A stretch of 64,000 nt of DNA from Superficieibacter electus. Lineage in GTDB: Bacteria; Pseudomonadota; Gammaproteobacteria; Enterobacterales; Enterobacteriaceae. The stretch is taken from the NCBI RefSeq assembly GCF_002915575.1, contig NZ_PQGD01000003.1, forward strand, positions 124,001-188,000, written 5' to 3'. Shown in pieces: positions 53,805-62,960 of the stretch. The translations under genes and the position numbers were made by a program. The notes beneath the pieces are model-generated. The model saw nothing but the letters and a program-made list of their open reading frames with translations, ran no database searches and was not told the origin of the DNA. Numbering within the stretch: the stretch's first letter is position 1; each line of letters begins with the position of its first letter.

Positions 53805-54665
53805 ATGTGGCAGGCTATTAGTCGACTGTTAAGTGAGCAACTTGGCGACGGTGAGATCGAACAACGTCACGAACTGCCCGGCGGAGAAATTCATGCCGCA
53901 TGGCAAATCCGTTATGCTGGCCGCGATTTTTTTGTCAAATGCGATGAGCGTGAATTGTTGCCCTGTTTTACCGCTGAGGCCGATCAACTGGAGCTGTTGT
54001 CGCGCAGTAAAACCGTCACTGTGCCTCATGTGTGGGTAGTAGGTAGCGAAAGGGATTATGCTTTTCTGGTAATGGACTATCTTCCTGCGAGGCCGCTTGA
54101 TGCCCACAGTGCGTTTCAGTTAGGACAACAGCTGGCACGCCTTCATCAATGGAGCGATCAACCCCAGTTTGGTCTGGATTTTGACAACCATATCTCTACC
54201 ACCCCCCAACCCAATGCCTGGCAACGTCGCTGGTCCACTTTTTTTGCCGAGCAACGTATCGGCTGGCAACTGGAACTGGCCGCGGAAAAAGGGCTGGAAT
54301 TTGGCAATATCGACACGATTGTTGCGCAAATCCAGCAGCGCCTGAGCAATCATCAGCCGCAGCCATCGCTGTTGCACGGTGATTTATGGTCAGCAAACTG
54401 CGCGCTGGGACCTGATGGGCCGTTTATTTACGATCCTGCCTGTTATTGGGGCGACAGAGAGTGTGATTTAGCGATGTTGCCATTACATCCTGATCAACCG
54501 CCGCAACTTTATGACGGCTATCAGGCCATTTCGCCCCTGCCGTCAGGCTTTCTGGACAGACAACCCGTTTATCAGCTCTATACGCTCCTGAACCGGGCGA
54601 TTCTTTTTGGCGGACAGCATCTGGTGACGGCGCAGAAAGCGTTAGAAAGGGTACTGGGAGCCTGA
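53805..54665 (+). CDS. yniA: Fructosamine/ketosamine kinase-family protein YniA
   Basis: This 286-residue phosphotransferase of the fructosamine-kinase family has a protein-kinase-like fold. The ATP-binding lysine is in DFFVKCDERE, the catalytic loop is LLHGDLWSANCAL and the metal site is IYDPACYWGDRECDLAM. Family members repair glycated amines; the E. coli enzyme's physiological substrate is uncertain. In E. coli yniA is followed by yniB; here it abuts tonB. Confidence 0.93.
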   Translation: MWQAISRLLSEQLGDGEIEQRHELPGGEIHAAWQIRYAGRDFFVKCDERELLPCFTAEADQLELLSRSKTVTVPHVWVVGSERDYAFLVMDYLPARPLDAHSAFQLGQQLARLHQWSDQPQFGLDFDNHISTTPQPNAWQRRWSTFFAEQRIGWQLELAAEKGLEFGNIDTIVAQIQQRLSNHQPQPSLLHGDLWSANCALGPDGPFIYDPACYWGDRECDLAMLPLHPDQPPQLYDGYQAISPLPSGFLDRQPVYQLYTLLNRAILFGGQHLVTAQKALERVLGA

Positions 54666-54686
54666 GCCTCCCGAAGAACGGGAGGC
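54666..54686. terminator. Terminator at the yniA-tonB junction
   Basis: A perfect 8-bp stem (GCCTCCCG/CGGGAGGC) with a 5-base loop lies between the convergent yniA and tonB. It also marks the rearrangement junction. Confidence 0.75.
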
Positions 54687-54695
54687 GTAGAGTTA

Positions 54696-55409
54696 TTAAT
54701 TTATCTGAACGCCGCCGTTGATGCGAAATTCGATGTTCATAATCAGCCCGGAGCCCGGCTTGCCTGATTCATAACGCCATTTGCGCATAGCTGTTTTCAC
54801 TTCTCGCTCAAACATGTTCGCTGGCTGGGCTGACAGAATTTGCACGTTATCAACACGCCCGTCAGCAGTTACGTCGAATTTCACTCTTACTTTTCCTTCC
54901 ACGCGCAGGGCCAGCGCCCGGGACGGATAGGAAGGCTGGTTACGCGTGAGCGCTCGCGGACCGGAAGGTGTTGCAACCGCCGGTTTTGCTGCAGGTGGCG
55001 TATTATTTACCTGACGCGTCGGCGTACTATTCTCAAACGGCGACGCCGGACGGGGTTCCGCTGGTTTCGCGTCCCGTTTTGGCTGCTCAACCTTTTTAAC
55101 CGGTTTAGGTTTCGGCTTTGGTTTAGGTTTGGGCTTAGGTTTTTCGATGACCACCGGCGCTTCTTTTGGCGTTTCAACCACAGGTTCCGGCTCCGGTTCA
55201 GGTTCCACAACCGGCTCAGGTGCCGGAGGCTGAACTACCGGTTCAGGCTCCGGTGGTGCAACCAGAGTGATGGAGATGGGCTGGGCGGGCGCGGGCAGTT
55301 CAATAACCTGATTTACCGAGCTGTACAGCAAACCTGCTATTACGGCACCGTGGATAGACAAAGCGAGCAATGTTGGCCACGGAAAGCGGCGTGGTAAATC
55401 AAGGGCCAT
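54696..55409 (-). CDS. tonB: Energy-transducing protein TonB
   Basis: This 237-residue protein couples the proton-motive force, through ExbB-ExbD, to outer-membrane receptors for iron siderophores and vitamin B12. It has an N-terminal membrane anchor (PWPTLLALSIHGAVIAGLLYSS with the essential S...H face) and a long periplasmic linker of Glu-Pro then Lys-Pro repeats (residues about 60-120). The C-terminal receptor-binding domain contains YPSRALALRVEGKVRVKFDV and the QIL/YP region. The start at 55409 gives E. coli-like MxLDLPRRFPWP; an ATG three codons upstream (55418) is possible. Confidence 0.96.
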   Translation of the reverse strand: MALDLPRRFPWPTLLALSIHGAVIAGLLYSSVNQVIELPAPAQPISITLVAPPEPEPVVQPPAPEPVVEPEPEPEPVVETPKEAPVVIEKPKPKPKPKPKPKPVKKVEQPKRDAKPAEPRPASPFENSTPTRQVNNTPPAAKPAVATPSGPRALTRNQPSYPSRALALRVEGKVRVKFDVTADGRVDNVQILSAQPANMFEREVKTAMRKWRYESGKPGSGLIMNIEFRINGGVQIN

Positions 55410-55447
55410 TGAAGTCATAGTCGTTTCAGTTGAAAAATGATGGCGTA

Positions 55448-55485
55448 ATTTTAAATGCAAATAGCAATCATATTCAATAAGGCAT
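55448..55485 (-). promoter_or_regulatory. tonB promoter and Fur-like region
   Basis: On the minus strand GATTGCTATTTGCATTTAAA matches the E. coli tonB Fur and promoter region as remembered. The Fur site is imperfect. Confidence 0.5.
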
Positions 55486-55630
55486 TTCCCCTTCGCCCAT
55501 TTTTTCCCTGAATTGGCACGATTTATCCGCATTTTTCGCAAGGCTTTTACCAATGACAGAGGTTGATGATTGCAGTCTGCCCCACTTTCACTTACCGTGT
55601 TTCAGCAAACTGTAGATAAGGAGTTTTACC

Positions 55631-55927
55631 GTGCTGTACGTTATTTACGCTGAAGATGTCGCTGATTCTCTGGAAAAACGTCAGGCAGTGCGCCCTGCTC
55701 ATCTGGCACGCCTGCAATTACTTCATGATGAAGGCCGTCTTTTGACCGCAGGCCCAATGCCTGCGGTTGACAGTAACGATCCTGGTGCCGCAGGGTTTAC
55801 CGGCTCCACCGTGATTGCTGAATTTGAATCCGCAGAAGCGGCGAAAGAGTGGGCTGATGCCGATCCTTATGTCGCGGCGGGGGTTTATCAGAATGTGACG
55901 ATAAAACCGTACAAAAAAGTCTTCTAA
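55631..55927 (+). CDS. yciI: YciI-family protein
   Basis: This 98-residue ferredoxin-like-fold protein has the conserved His-Asp pair of the YciI family ([24 protein letters not shown], then [23 protein letters not shown]). Homologues include muconolactone isomerase-like enzymes; the E. coli protein's reaction is unknown. It is divergent from tonB, as in E. coli. In E. coli the kch channel gene follows; here yciY follows directly. Confidence 0.93.
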   Translation: MLYVIYAEDVADSLEKRQAVRPAHLARLQLLHDEGRLLTAGPMPAVDSNDPGAAGFTGSTVIAEFESAEAAKEWADADPYVAAGVYQNVTIKPYKKVF

Positions 55928-55931
55928 GATA

Positions 55932-55957
55932 ATGGGCACCGTTCAGGTGCCCTTTTT
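55932..55957. terminator. Terminator between yciI and yciY
   Basis: GGGCACC and GGTGCCC pair around GTTCA, followed by TTTTT; it lies between convergent genes. Confidence 0.85.
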
Positions 55958-55959
55958 AC

Positions 55960-56133
55960 TTAAAGGTCGTAAATCGCAAACAGCAGAATATTGCGGTGCT
56001 GATTAAGTAAACACTTACGAATGGAGTGAATACGCATATTGCGACGAGACTGGCCTTCAAGCCAGCGGGACTTGCGACGACTTGCCTGCCTCAGCATGCG
56101 CCAGCGTCCCACTTCCGTTCTACTACGCTTCAT
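55960..56133 (-). CDS. yciY: Small basic protein YciY
   Basis: This 57-residue, strongly basic protein (MKRSRTEVGRWRM..., RKSRWLEGQSRRNMRIHSIRK) matches E. coli YciY of unknown function. The start at 56133 is chosen to match E. coli; the frame is open upstream but that part is not conserved. It is divergent from cls. The Arg-rich composition suggests RNA or nucleic-acid contact, but this is unproven. Confidence 0.85.
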   Translation of the reverse strand: MKRSRTEVGRWRMLRQASRRKSRWLEGQSRRNMRIHSIRKCLLNQHRNILLFAIYDL

Positions 56134-56278
56134 TTTTACCGCTCTTATAAAGGAAGAACGTGCATTATAAACCCTTGCAGCCGTCAGAACAGCGCTTTTC
56201 ATTGCCGCTTTTTATTTGCCAGAAGTTTCAGTCCGCGTACACTCATAACAACAGGCTATCAAAAGGATTTTTTCATCT

Positions 56279-57739
56279 ATGACAACCTTCTACACGGTGA
56301 TGAGCTGGCTGCTCGTTCTTGGATACTGGTTGCTCATTGCGAGTATTACCTTACGCATCCTGATGAAGCGCCGTGCAGTTCCTTCCGCGATGGCATGGCT
56401 ATTAATTATTTATATTTTACCGCTGGTCGGTATCATCGCTTATCTGTCGGTAGGCGAATTGCATCTTGGTAAACGACGGGCCGAGCGCGCCCGGGCGATG
56501 TGGCCCTCTACCGCGAAATGGCTCAACGACCTCAAAGCCTGTAAGCATATTTTTGCCGAAGAAAATAGTGCCGTTGCTTCCTCTTTGTTCAAACTTTGTG
56601 AACGTCGGCAGGGTATTGCCGGCGTGAAAGGCAATCAGCTGCAACTATTGACCACCTCAGATGATGTGATGCAGGCGCTGATCCGCGATATTCAGCTCGC
56701 ACGACATAATATTGAGATGGTGTTCTACATCTGGCAGCCGGGCGGGATGGCCGATCAGGTGGCGGAATCGCTGATGGCTGCGGCGCGCCGTGGCGTTCAT
56801 TGCCGCTTAATGCTGGACTCGGCAGGCAGCGTCACCTTCTTTCGCAGCCCGTGGGCAAGCATGATGCGCAATGCGGGTATCGAAGTGGTTGAGGCTTTAA
56901 AAGTTAATTTAATGCGTGTATTTCTGCGCCGCATGGACCTGCGTCAGCACCGCAAAATGATCATGATTGACAATTATATTGCTTATACCGGCAGTATGAA
57001 TATGGTCGACCCGCGCTTCTTTAAACAGGACGCAGGCGTAGGTCAGTGGGTTGACCTGATGGCGCGTATGGAAGGTCCGGTCGCTACGGCAATGGGGATT
57101 GTCTATTCTTGCGACTGGGAGATAGAAACGGGTAAACGCATTTTACCTCCTGCGCCTGACAACAATATCATGCCGTTTGAAGAGGCCAGCGGGCACACTA
57201 TCCATACTATTGCCTCGGGGCCCGGTTTCCCTGAAGATCTTATCCATCAGGCGTTGTTGACAGCAACCTATGCGGCCCGCGAATATTTAATCATGAGCAC
57301 GCCCTATTTTGTGCCCAGCGATGACCTGCTACATGCAATTTGTACTGCTGCCCAGCGTGGGGTTGACGTTAGCATAATCTTACCGCGAAAGAATGACTCG
57401 CTGCTGGTCGGCTGGGCCAGCCGCGCCTTCTTTACGGAATTGCTGGCGGCAGGCGTCAAGATTTACCAGTTTGAAGGTGGCCTGCTACATACCAAAAGCG
57501 TGCTCGTGGACGGCGAGCTGAGTCTGGTTGGTACGGTCAACCTTGATATGCGTAGCCTGTGGCTGAACTTTGAGATTACGCTGGTTATTGATGATGCAGG
57601 CTTTGGCGGTGATTTAGCGGCAGTTCAGGATGATTATATTTCCCGCTCACGGTTACTGGATATCCGTCTGTGGGTAAAACGCCCGCTGTGGCAGCGGATC
57701 ACTGAGCGACTGTTTTACTTCTTCAGTCCGTTGCTGTAA
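56279..57739 (+). CDS. clsA: Cardiolipin synthase A
   Basis: This 486-residue inner-membrane enzyme condenses two phosphatidylglycerols to cardiolipin and glycerol. Two N-terminal membrane helices (residues about 5-60) are followed by two phospholipase-D HKD motifs: [18 protein letters not shown] near residue 224 and [18 protein letters not shown] near residue 404. Same length as E. coli ClsA. It is followed closely by yciU. Confidence 0.97.
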   Translation: MTTFYTVMSWLLVLGYWLLIASITLRILMKRRAVPSAMAWLLIIYILPLVGIIAYLSVGELHLGKRRAERARAMWPSTAKWLNDLKACKHIFAEENSAVASSLFKLCERRQGIAGVKGNQLQLLTTSDDVMQALIRDIQLARHNIEMVFYIWQPGGMADQVAESLMAAARRGVHCRLMLDSAGSVTFFRSPWASMMRNAGIEVVEALKVNLMRVFLRRMDLRQHRKMIMIDNYIAYTGSMNMVDPRFFKQDAGVGQWVDLMARMEGPVATAMGIVYSCDWEIETGKRILPPAPDNNIMPFEEASGHTIHTIASGPGFPEDLIHQALLTATYAAREYLIMSTPYFVPSDDLLHAICTAAQRGVDVSIILPRKNDSLLVGWASRAFFTELLAAGVKIYQFEGGLLHTKSVLVDGELSLVGTVNLDMRSLWLNFEITLVIDDAGFGGDLAAVQDDYISRSRLLDIRLWVKRPLWQRITERLFYFFSPLL

Positions 57740-57761
57740 AACGAGCGCAATAGATAGCTAA

Positions 57762-58103
<342 letters not shown>

Positions 58104-58129
58104 TTTTAAGGGCAGCGACGCTGCCCTTT

Positions 58130-58969
58130 TTATTTCTCTTCTTTAAGCGGATGTCCGCAGGATTTACAAAATTTTGCCATGATGTCATGGCCGTTTTGCT
58201 GACAATAAGGGCATATTCTCGCCAGCCGGCGTTTTTGTATTTCGCTGGTCATTTGCGAGGTGATAATGCCGGTTGGGATCGCAATGACAGAATAGCCGAT
58301 CAAAATAAGTATTGACGCCACAATTCTGCCTGCCGGGGTATGGGGTGCAATATCACCATAGCCGACCGTTGTAACAGTAACAATTGCCCAATACACCGCA
58401 GTGCTTAGGGTGGTAAAACCATTGGCTGGCCCTTCTATGCCATACATTAATGCCCCGGCAATCACCATAATGATGGCGATGAAGGAATAAAATAAGATCA
58501 GTTGATGCCGGGAGTTGACCATCGCGGCCCATAACCCGTTCAGGGCTGGCATCAGTCGGAGTAATTTTAATATCCGCAGCACGCGAATAACGCGGAGTGC
58601 ACGCCAGGCAAAGACATATTCAAGACCTATCTCTGGCCACAATAAAATAACATACAGCGGCAGTATGGTGACAAGGTCGACGATCCCCCAAAAACCAAAA
58701 ACATATTTTGCTGGTTTCGGCCAGCTAAACACTCTCAGACAATATTCAAGGGTGAAGAGAAAAGTAAACCCGGCCTCCAGCCAAACAAAAAAGTGCCATT
58801 CAATCCAGGAAAGACGAAATGTGGTCCCTATTCCTGACTCAAAGAAAATAGTGATAACGCTCAGAAGAGCCAAAAATCCACACAGCGCCTCAAAGCGCCG
58901 AGCGCACGGAGTATGATGATCGAATAATGAATGATAAACGTGCTGACGAAATGGACCAATGGCAATCAC
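58130..58969 (-). CDS. Voltage-gated K+ channel-like protein with C-terminal zinc ribbon
   Basis: This 279-residue 6TM ion channel has S1-S4 in residues about 25-150, with a voltage-sensor S4 bearing regular arginines (RALRVIRVLRILKLLRL), a pore helix and K+ selectivity filter TVTTVGYGD, then S6 (ILIGYSVIAIPTGIITSQM). The C-terminal 35 residues contain CPYCQQNGHDIMAKFCKSCG, a four-cysteine zinc-ribbon-like motif, in place of the RCK domain of E. coli Kch (417 residues). It sits between yciU and oppF, whereas E. coli kch lies between yciI and yciY/clsA. Homologues occur in other enterics and bacteria as I recall; physiological role unknown. Confidence 0.85.
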   Translation of the reverse strand: MIAIGPFRQHVYHSLFDHHTPCARRFEALCGFLALLSVITIFFESGIGTTFRLSWIEWHFFVWLEAGFTFLFTLEYCLRVFSWPKPAKYVFGFWGIVDLVTILPLYVILLWPEIGLEYVFAWRALRVIRVLRILKLLRLMPALNGLWAAMVNSRHQLILFYSFIAIIMVIAGALMYGIEGPANGFTTLSTAVYWAIVTVTTVGYGDIAPHTPAGRIVASILILIGYSVIAIPTGIITSQMTSEIQKRRLARICPYCQQNGHDIMAKFCKSCGHPLKEEK

Positions 58970-58982
58970 GCTGCAACCTCAT

Positions 58983-59011
58983 TAAAGAAGGGCTGACCAG
59001 TGTCAGCCCTT
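58983..59011 (-). terminator. opp operon terminator
   Basis: AGGGCTGA and TCAGCCCT pair around a short loop after oppF, followed on the minus strand by a T-rich stretch. Confidence 0.75.
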
Positions 59012-59015
59012 ACGA

Positions 59016-60020
59016 TTATAACGGGTCGACCTTCAGACAGGACACCGCATGACGGAAACTTCCTTCCAGTACGGGGCGTGTTTTGGCGCATTCTGGCCCG
59101 GCGATCGGACAACGGGTGCGGAAAACACAGCCGGAAGGCGGATTAATGGGTGAAGGTAACTCGCCTTCAAGCAACTGGATAGTTTTATTCTTTTCCAGAT
59201 CCGGATCGGGTACTGGCACCGCGGACATCAGCGCTTTCGTGTAAGGGTGCAGCGGATTGTGATACACCTCATCATAGGTGCCCAGTTCTACCGCGTGGCC
59301 CAGATACATCACCAGCACGCGATCGGAGATGTGTTTGACCACCGCCAGATCGTGGGCAATGAAAATCAGCGACAAGCCCATTTCACGCTGTAGCTGCTGA
59401 AGCAGGTTGACGACCTGCGCCTGGATTGACACATCCAGCGCCGAGACCGGTTCATCACAGATGATAAGTTTGGGCTCAAGAATTAACGCCCGGGCAATGC
59501 CGATACGCTGGCATTGCCCGCCGGAAAATTCATGCGGATAACGGTTGATAAGGTTAGGCAGCAGACCGACTTTCATCATCATCGTTTTCACCCGATCGCG
59601 CACTTCCTGGCGCGGCATTTTCGGATGATAGGTACGCAGTGGCTCGGCAATAATTTCGCCGATGGTCATGCGCGGATTTAGTGATGCCAGTGGGTCCTGA
59701 AAAATCATCTGAATGTCGCTGCGGACATTGCGCCATTCGTCCGGCTTCATCCCCAGCAGGTCCTTGCCTAACCAGGCGACCTTACCGTCCGTAGCTTTAA
59801 CCAGCCCGATGATGGCCCGTGCGAAGGTTGACTTACCGCATCCTGACTCCCCCACCACCCCCAGGGTTTCACCTTCGTAAAGCCGCAGCGTAACACCATC
59901 CACGGCTTTCAGCGTTTTGGCTGGCTGCCAGAACCACTGTTTGCCATCTTTAATATCGAAATGCACTTTTAAATCGGCGATTTCAAGCAGTACATTTCTG
60001 TTCTCTGTCACGGCGTTCAT
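59016..60020 (-). CDS. oppF: Oligopeptide ABC transporter ATPase OppF
   Basis: This 334-residue ATPase pairs with OppD to power oligopeptide import. Walker A GESGCGKST, signature FSGGQCQRIGIARAL, Walker B LIICDEPVSALD, and the C-terminal peptide-transporter cysteine motif VFRTRCPIAGPEC are all present. It overlaps oppD by four bases. Confidence 0.97.
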   Translation of the reverse strand: MNAVTENRNVLLEIADLKVHFDIKDGKQWFWQPAKTLKAVDGVTLRLYEGETLGVVGESGCGKSTFARAIIGLVKATDGKVAWLGKDLLGMKPDEWRNVRSDIQMIFQDPLASLNPRMTIGEIIAEPLRTYHPKMPRQEVRDRVKTMMMKVGLLPNLINRYPHEFSGGQCQRIGIARALILEPKLIICDEPVSALDVSIQAQVVNLLQQLQREMGLSLIFIAHDLAVVKHISDRVLVMYLGHAVELGTYDEVYHNPLHPYTKALMSAVPVPDPDLEKNKTIQLLEGELPSPINPPSGCVFRTRCPIAGPECAKTRPVLEGSFRHAVSCLKVDPL

Positions 60021-61021
60021 ACCAGCTCCTCCACCGGCTTAAAGCAGGCGCGCAGGCGGCCTGGGGCAAACTCCACCAGCGGCGGCGCACTACTACAGAT
60101 TTCCATCGCGTGCGGACAGCGCGGCTGGAACGGGCAACCTTTTGGCAGGCGCAGCAGGTTTGGCGGATTACCGGGAATGGTCAGCAACGACTCGCCCTCA
60201 GCATCCAGACGCGGAACGGCGTTTAGCAGGCCAATAGAGTACGGATGGGCGGGCTGATAAAACACATCCCGTGCCTGGCCATACTCCATCGTGCGTCCGG
60301 CATACATCACCAGCACTTTATCGCAGATACCGGCAACCACCCCGAGATCGTGAGTAATCATGATAATCGCAGTGTTGAACTCACGTTTGAGTTCATTTAG
60401 CAAGGTCATGATCTGCGCCTGAACCGTTACATCCAGTGCCGTGGTTGGTTCATCGGCAATAAGCAACTTTGGTTTACACAGTAATGCCATCGCAATCATC
60501 ACGCGCTGGCGCATGCCGCCAGAAAATTCATGCGGATACATACGCATGCGTTTGCGCGCTTCCGGCATTTTAACGGCATCCAGCATTTTCACCGATTCTT
60601 CAAATGCCTCGGCTTTCCCCATCCCCTTGTGCAGCATCAGGACCTCCATGAGCTGCTCGTCTACTCGCATATAAGGGTTAAGCGAGGTCATCGGGTCCTG
60701 AAATATCATTGAGATTTGCTTCGCCCGCAGGGTGTTCAGCTCACCCTCAGGCAGGTTGAGGATTTGCTTGCCGTTAAACAACGCAGAGCCATTAATCCGC
60801 CCGTTGGAAGCCAGTAGCCCCATTAACGCGAATGCTGTTTGTGATTTACCGGAGCCGGACTCACCCACGATCCCCAGCGTTTCACCAGCCCGCAGACTAA
60901 AATTAAGGTCGTTGACGGCGGTGACATCACCATCCGGCGTTTTAAACGTCACGCGCAGGTCTTTAACATCCAGCAGCAGACCGGATTTCTGTTCCACCGG
61001 AGAAGTAGCAATCATACTCAT
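60017..61021 (-). CDS. oppD: Oligopeptide ABC transporter ATPase OppD
   Basis: This 334-residue ATPase has Walker A GESGSGKSQ, signature FSGGMRQRVMIAMALL, Walker B LLIADEPTTALD, and the C-terminal cysteine-containing motif CPFQPRCPHAMEIC, which may bind an Fe-S cluster as proposed for related ABC peptide importers. It lies 11 bases after oppC. Confidence 0.97.
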   Translation of the reverse strand: MSMIATSPVEQKSGLLLDVKDLRVTFKTPDGDVTAVNDLNFSLRAGETLGIVGESGSGKSQTAFALMGLLASNGRINGSALFNGKQILNLPEGELNTLRAKQISMIFQDPMTSLNPYMRVDEQLMEVLMLHKGMGKAEAFEESVKMLDAVKMPEARKRMRMYPHEFSGGMRQRVMIAMALLCKPKLLIADEPTTALDVTVQAQIMTLLNELKREFNTAIIMITHDLGVVAGICDKVLVMYAGRTMEYGQARDVFYQPAHPYSIGLLNAVPRLDAEGESLLTIPGNPPNLLRLPKGCPFQPRCPHAMEICSSAPPLVEFAPGRLRACFKPVEELV

Positions 61022-61032
61022 GGCGGCGCTCC

Positions 61033-61941
61033 TTAGCGATCTTTCGGGTCGAGGGCATCACGCAGGCCATCGCCGATAAAGTTAAAACAAAACAGGGTGA
61101 CCACCAGGAAACCTGCCGGAAAAAGTAATAGCCAGGGAGACACTTCCATTGAGTTAGCGCCGTCACTCAATAACGCTCCCCAACTGCTAAGAGGCTCTTG
61201 TGTACCCAGCCCAAGGAAGCTCAGGAAAGATTCAAACAGGATCATGCTTGGCACCAACAAAGAGGCATACACTACCACCACCCCCAGCACGTTGGGCACA
61301 ATGTGACGCACCACGATATTCGCCGTGGATACGCCGCCAACCTGGGCTGCTTCAATAAACTCTTTACGTTTCAGGCTTAGCGTCTGACCACGCACGATAC
61401 GCGCCATATCCAGCCAGGAAACCATGCCGATCGCGACAAAAATCAGCAGAATGTTTTGCCCAAAAAAGGTGACAAGGAGAATCACGAAGAACATAAACGG
61501 GAACGAGTTCAGGATCTCCAGTAAACGCATCATGACCGAGTCAACTTTGCCACCAAGATAGCCGGACAGCGAGCCATACAGCGTACCGACAATCACCGCC
61601 ACCAGTGCGGCAGCAATGCCGACCATCAGTGAGATCCGCCCGCCGATAGCCACACGCACCAGCAGATCGCGCCCCGACGAGTCAGTACCAAAATAGTGCC
61701 CGGATTCCGTATCCGGTGCCGCTGACATCATGCCCCAGTCGGTATCATCGTAGGTAAATTGCGACAGCATCGGCGCTAAGATGACAAATAACGCGATAAT
61801 AATCAGCATAATTAAGCTGGCCACTGCCGCACGGTTATGCACAAAGCGACGTCGCGCATCCTGCCATAAACTGCGTCCTTCAATGTCGAGTTTTTCACTG
61901 AAGTTCTCCAGCGCCTCGCTGTTTTTCTTACTTAACATCAT
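61033..61941 (-). CDS. oppC: Oligopeptide transporter permease OppC
   Basis: This 302-residue inner-membrane permease has six transmembrane helices and a cytoplasmic N-terminus. The EAA loop that contacts the ATPases is KEFIEAAQVGGVSTANIVVRHIVPN. It pairs with OppB. Complete; start MMLSKKNSEALENFSEKL as in E. coli. Confidence 0.97.
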   Translation of the reverse strand: MMLSKKNSEALENFSEKLDIEGRSLWQDARRRFVHNRAAVASLIMLIIIALFVILAPMLSQFTYDDTDWGMMSAAPDTESGHYFGTDSSGRDLLVRVAIGGRISLMVGIAAALVAVIVGTLYGSLSGYLGGKVDSVMMRLLEILNSFPFMFFVILLVTFFGQNILLIFVAIGMVSWLDMARIVRGQTLSLKRKEFIEAAQVGGVSTANIVVRHIVPNVLGVVVVYASLLVPSMILFESFLSFLGLGTQEPLSSWGALLSDGANSMEVSPWLLLFPAGFLVVTLFCFNFIGDGLRDALDPKDR

Positions 61942-61955
61942 GGCGAACTCCAGCG

Positions 61956-62876
61956 TCAGTAACGAATTTTCGGGTCAATGACGGCATACAGCACGTCGAC
62001 AACCGCGTTAAACAAAATAGTCAGCGCGCCAACCAGGATAGTCAGGCTCAATACCAGCGAATAATCGCGGTTAAGCGCGCCGTTAACGAACAGCTGGCCA
62101 ATCCCCGGCAGACCATAAATGGTTTCAATAACCATGGAACCCGTGATAATGCCGACAAACGCTGGCCCCATGTAGGACAACACCGGTAGCAGCGCGGGTT
62201 TTAACGCGTGGCGAAGAATAATGCGGCGCATCGGCAATCCCTTGGCTTTGGCGGTGCGGATGAAGTTGGAGTGCAGCACTTCAATCATCGAACCACGGGT
62301 AATGCGCGCGATACTGGCAATATACGCCAGCGATAACGCCACCATCGGCAGGATCATATAAATGAGCGCCCCGCCATTCCAGCCGCCTCCCGGCAGCCAT
62401 TTAAGGGTGATGGCGAATATCATCACCAGCAATGGAGCAACCACAAAGCTGGGAATGACCACCCCGGTCATCGCCACCCCCATCACGGTATAATCCCATT
62501 TCGTATTTTGCTTTAGCGCCGCAATGACGCCAGCGGAAACGCCGAGGATCACAGCCAGGATGAATGCCGCTGCACCGAGCTTCGCGGAGACCGGAAAACT
62601 GGCCGCAACCAGATCGTTAACGGAATAATCTTTGTACTTAAACGAGGGTCCGAAATCACCATGCGCCAGTTGCTTCAGATAATTGAAGTATTGCGTGGAG
62701 ATAGGATCGTTAAGATGATATTTCGCCTCAATATTCGCCATGACTTCTGGCGGTAAGGTGCGCTCTCCGGTAAAAGGACTGCCCGGCGCGAGGCGCATCA
62801 TAAAGAAAGAAATCGTAATAAGAATAAATAGCGTTGGAATCGCTTCGAGACAGCGACGTAGAATAAATTTTAACAT
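61956..62876 (-). CDS. oppB: Oligopeptide transporter permease OppB
   Basis: This 306-residue inner-membrane permease has six helices. The EAA loop is SNFIRTAKAKGLPMRRIILRHALKPALLP, and the periplasmic region contains GPSFKYKDYSVNDLV. It follows oppA after a gap of about 84 bases containing a strong hairpin that probably lowers expression relative to the binding protein. Confidence 0.97.
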   Translation of the reverse strand: MLKFILRRCLEAIPTLFILITISFFMMRLAPGSPFTGERTLPPEVMANIEAKYHLNDPISTQYFNYLKQLAHGDFGPSFKYKDYSVNDLVAASFPVSAKLGAAAFILAVILGVSAGVIAALKQNTKWDYTVMGVAMTGVVIPSFVVAPLLVMIFAITLKWLPGGGWNGGALIYMILPMVALSLAYIASIARITRGSMIEVLHSNFIRTAKAKGLPMRRIILRHALKPALLPVLSYMGPAFVGIITGSMVIETIYGLPGIGQLFVNGALNRDYSLVLSLTILVGALTILFNAVVDVLYAVIDPKIRY

Positions 62877-62926
62877 TGCCCGTACCTTCTGGCGTGTGCC
62901 TTTGTAGTGCGATGAAATAAGACACT

Positions 62927-62951
62927 GCGGGGCAGAAATACGCTGCCCCGC
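62927..62951 (-). promoter_or_regulatory. oppA-oppB intercistronic hairpin
   Basis: A perfect 9-bp GC stem (GCGGGGCAG/CTGCCCCGC) with a 7-base loop follows oppA and lacks a long T-run. Such structures protect the upstream message or partly terminate, favouring excess OppA over the membrane components. Confidence 0.7.
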
Positions 62952-62960
62952 TTATTGCCA

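Noticed and set aside
55081-55215. Tandem repeats within tonB
   Set aside because: These are the normal Pro-Lys and Pro-Glu linker codons of TonB, not a separate repeat element.
54840-55397. Long plus-strand open frame rich in Arg and Phe opposite tonB
   Set aside because: It is the antisense shadow of the Glu-Pro and Lys-Pro repeats of tonB and has no independent features.
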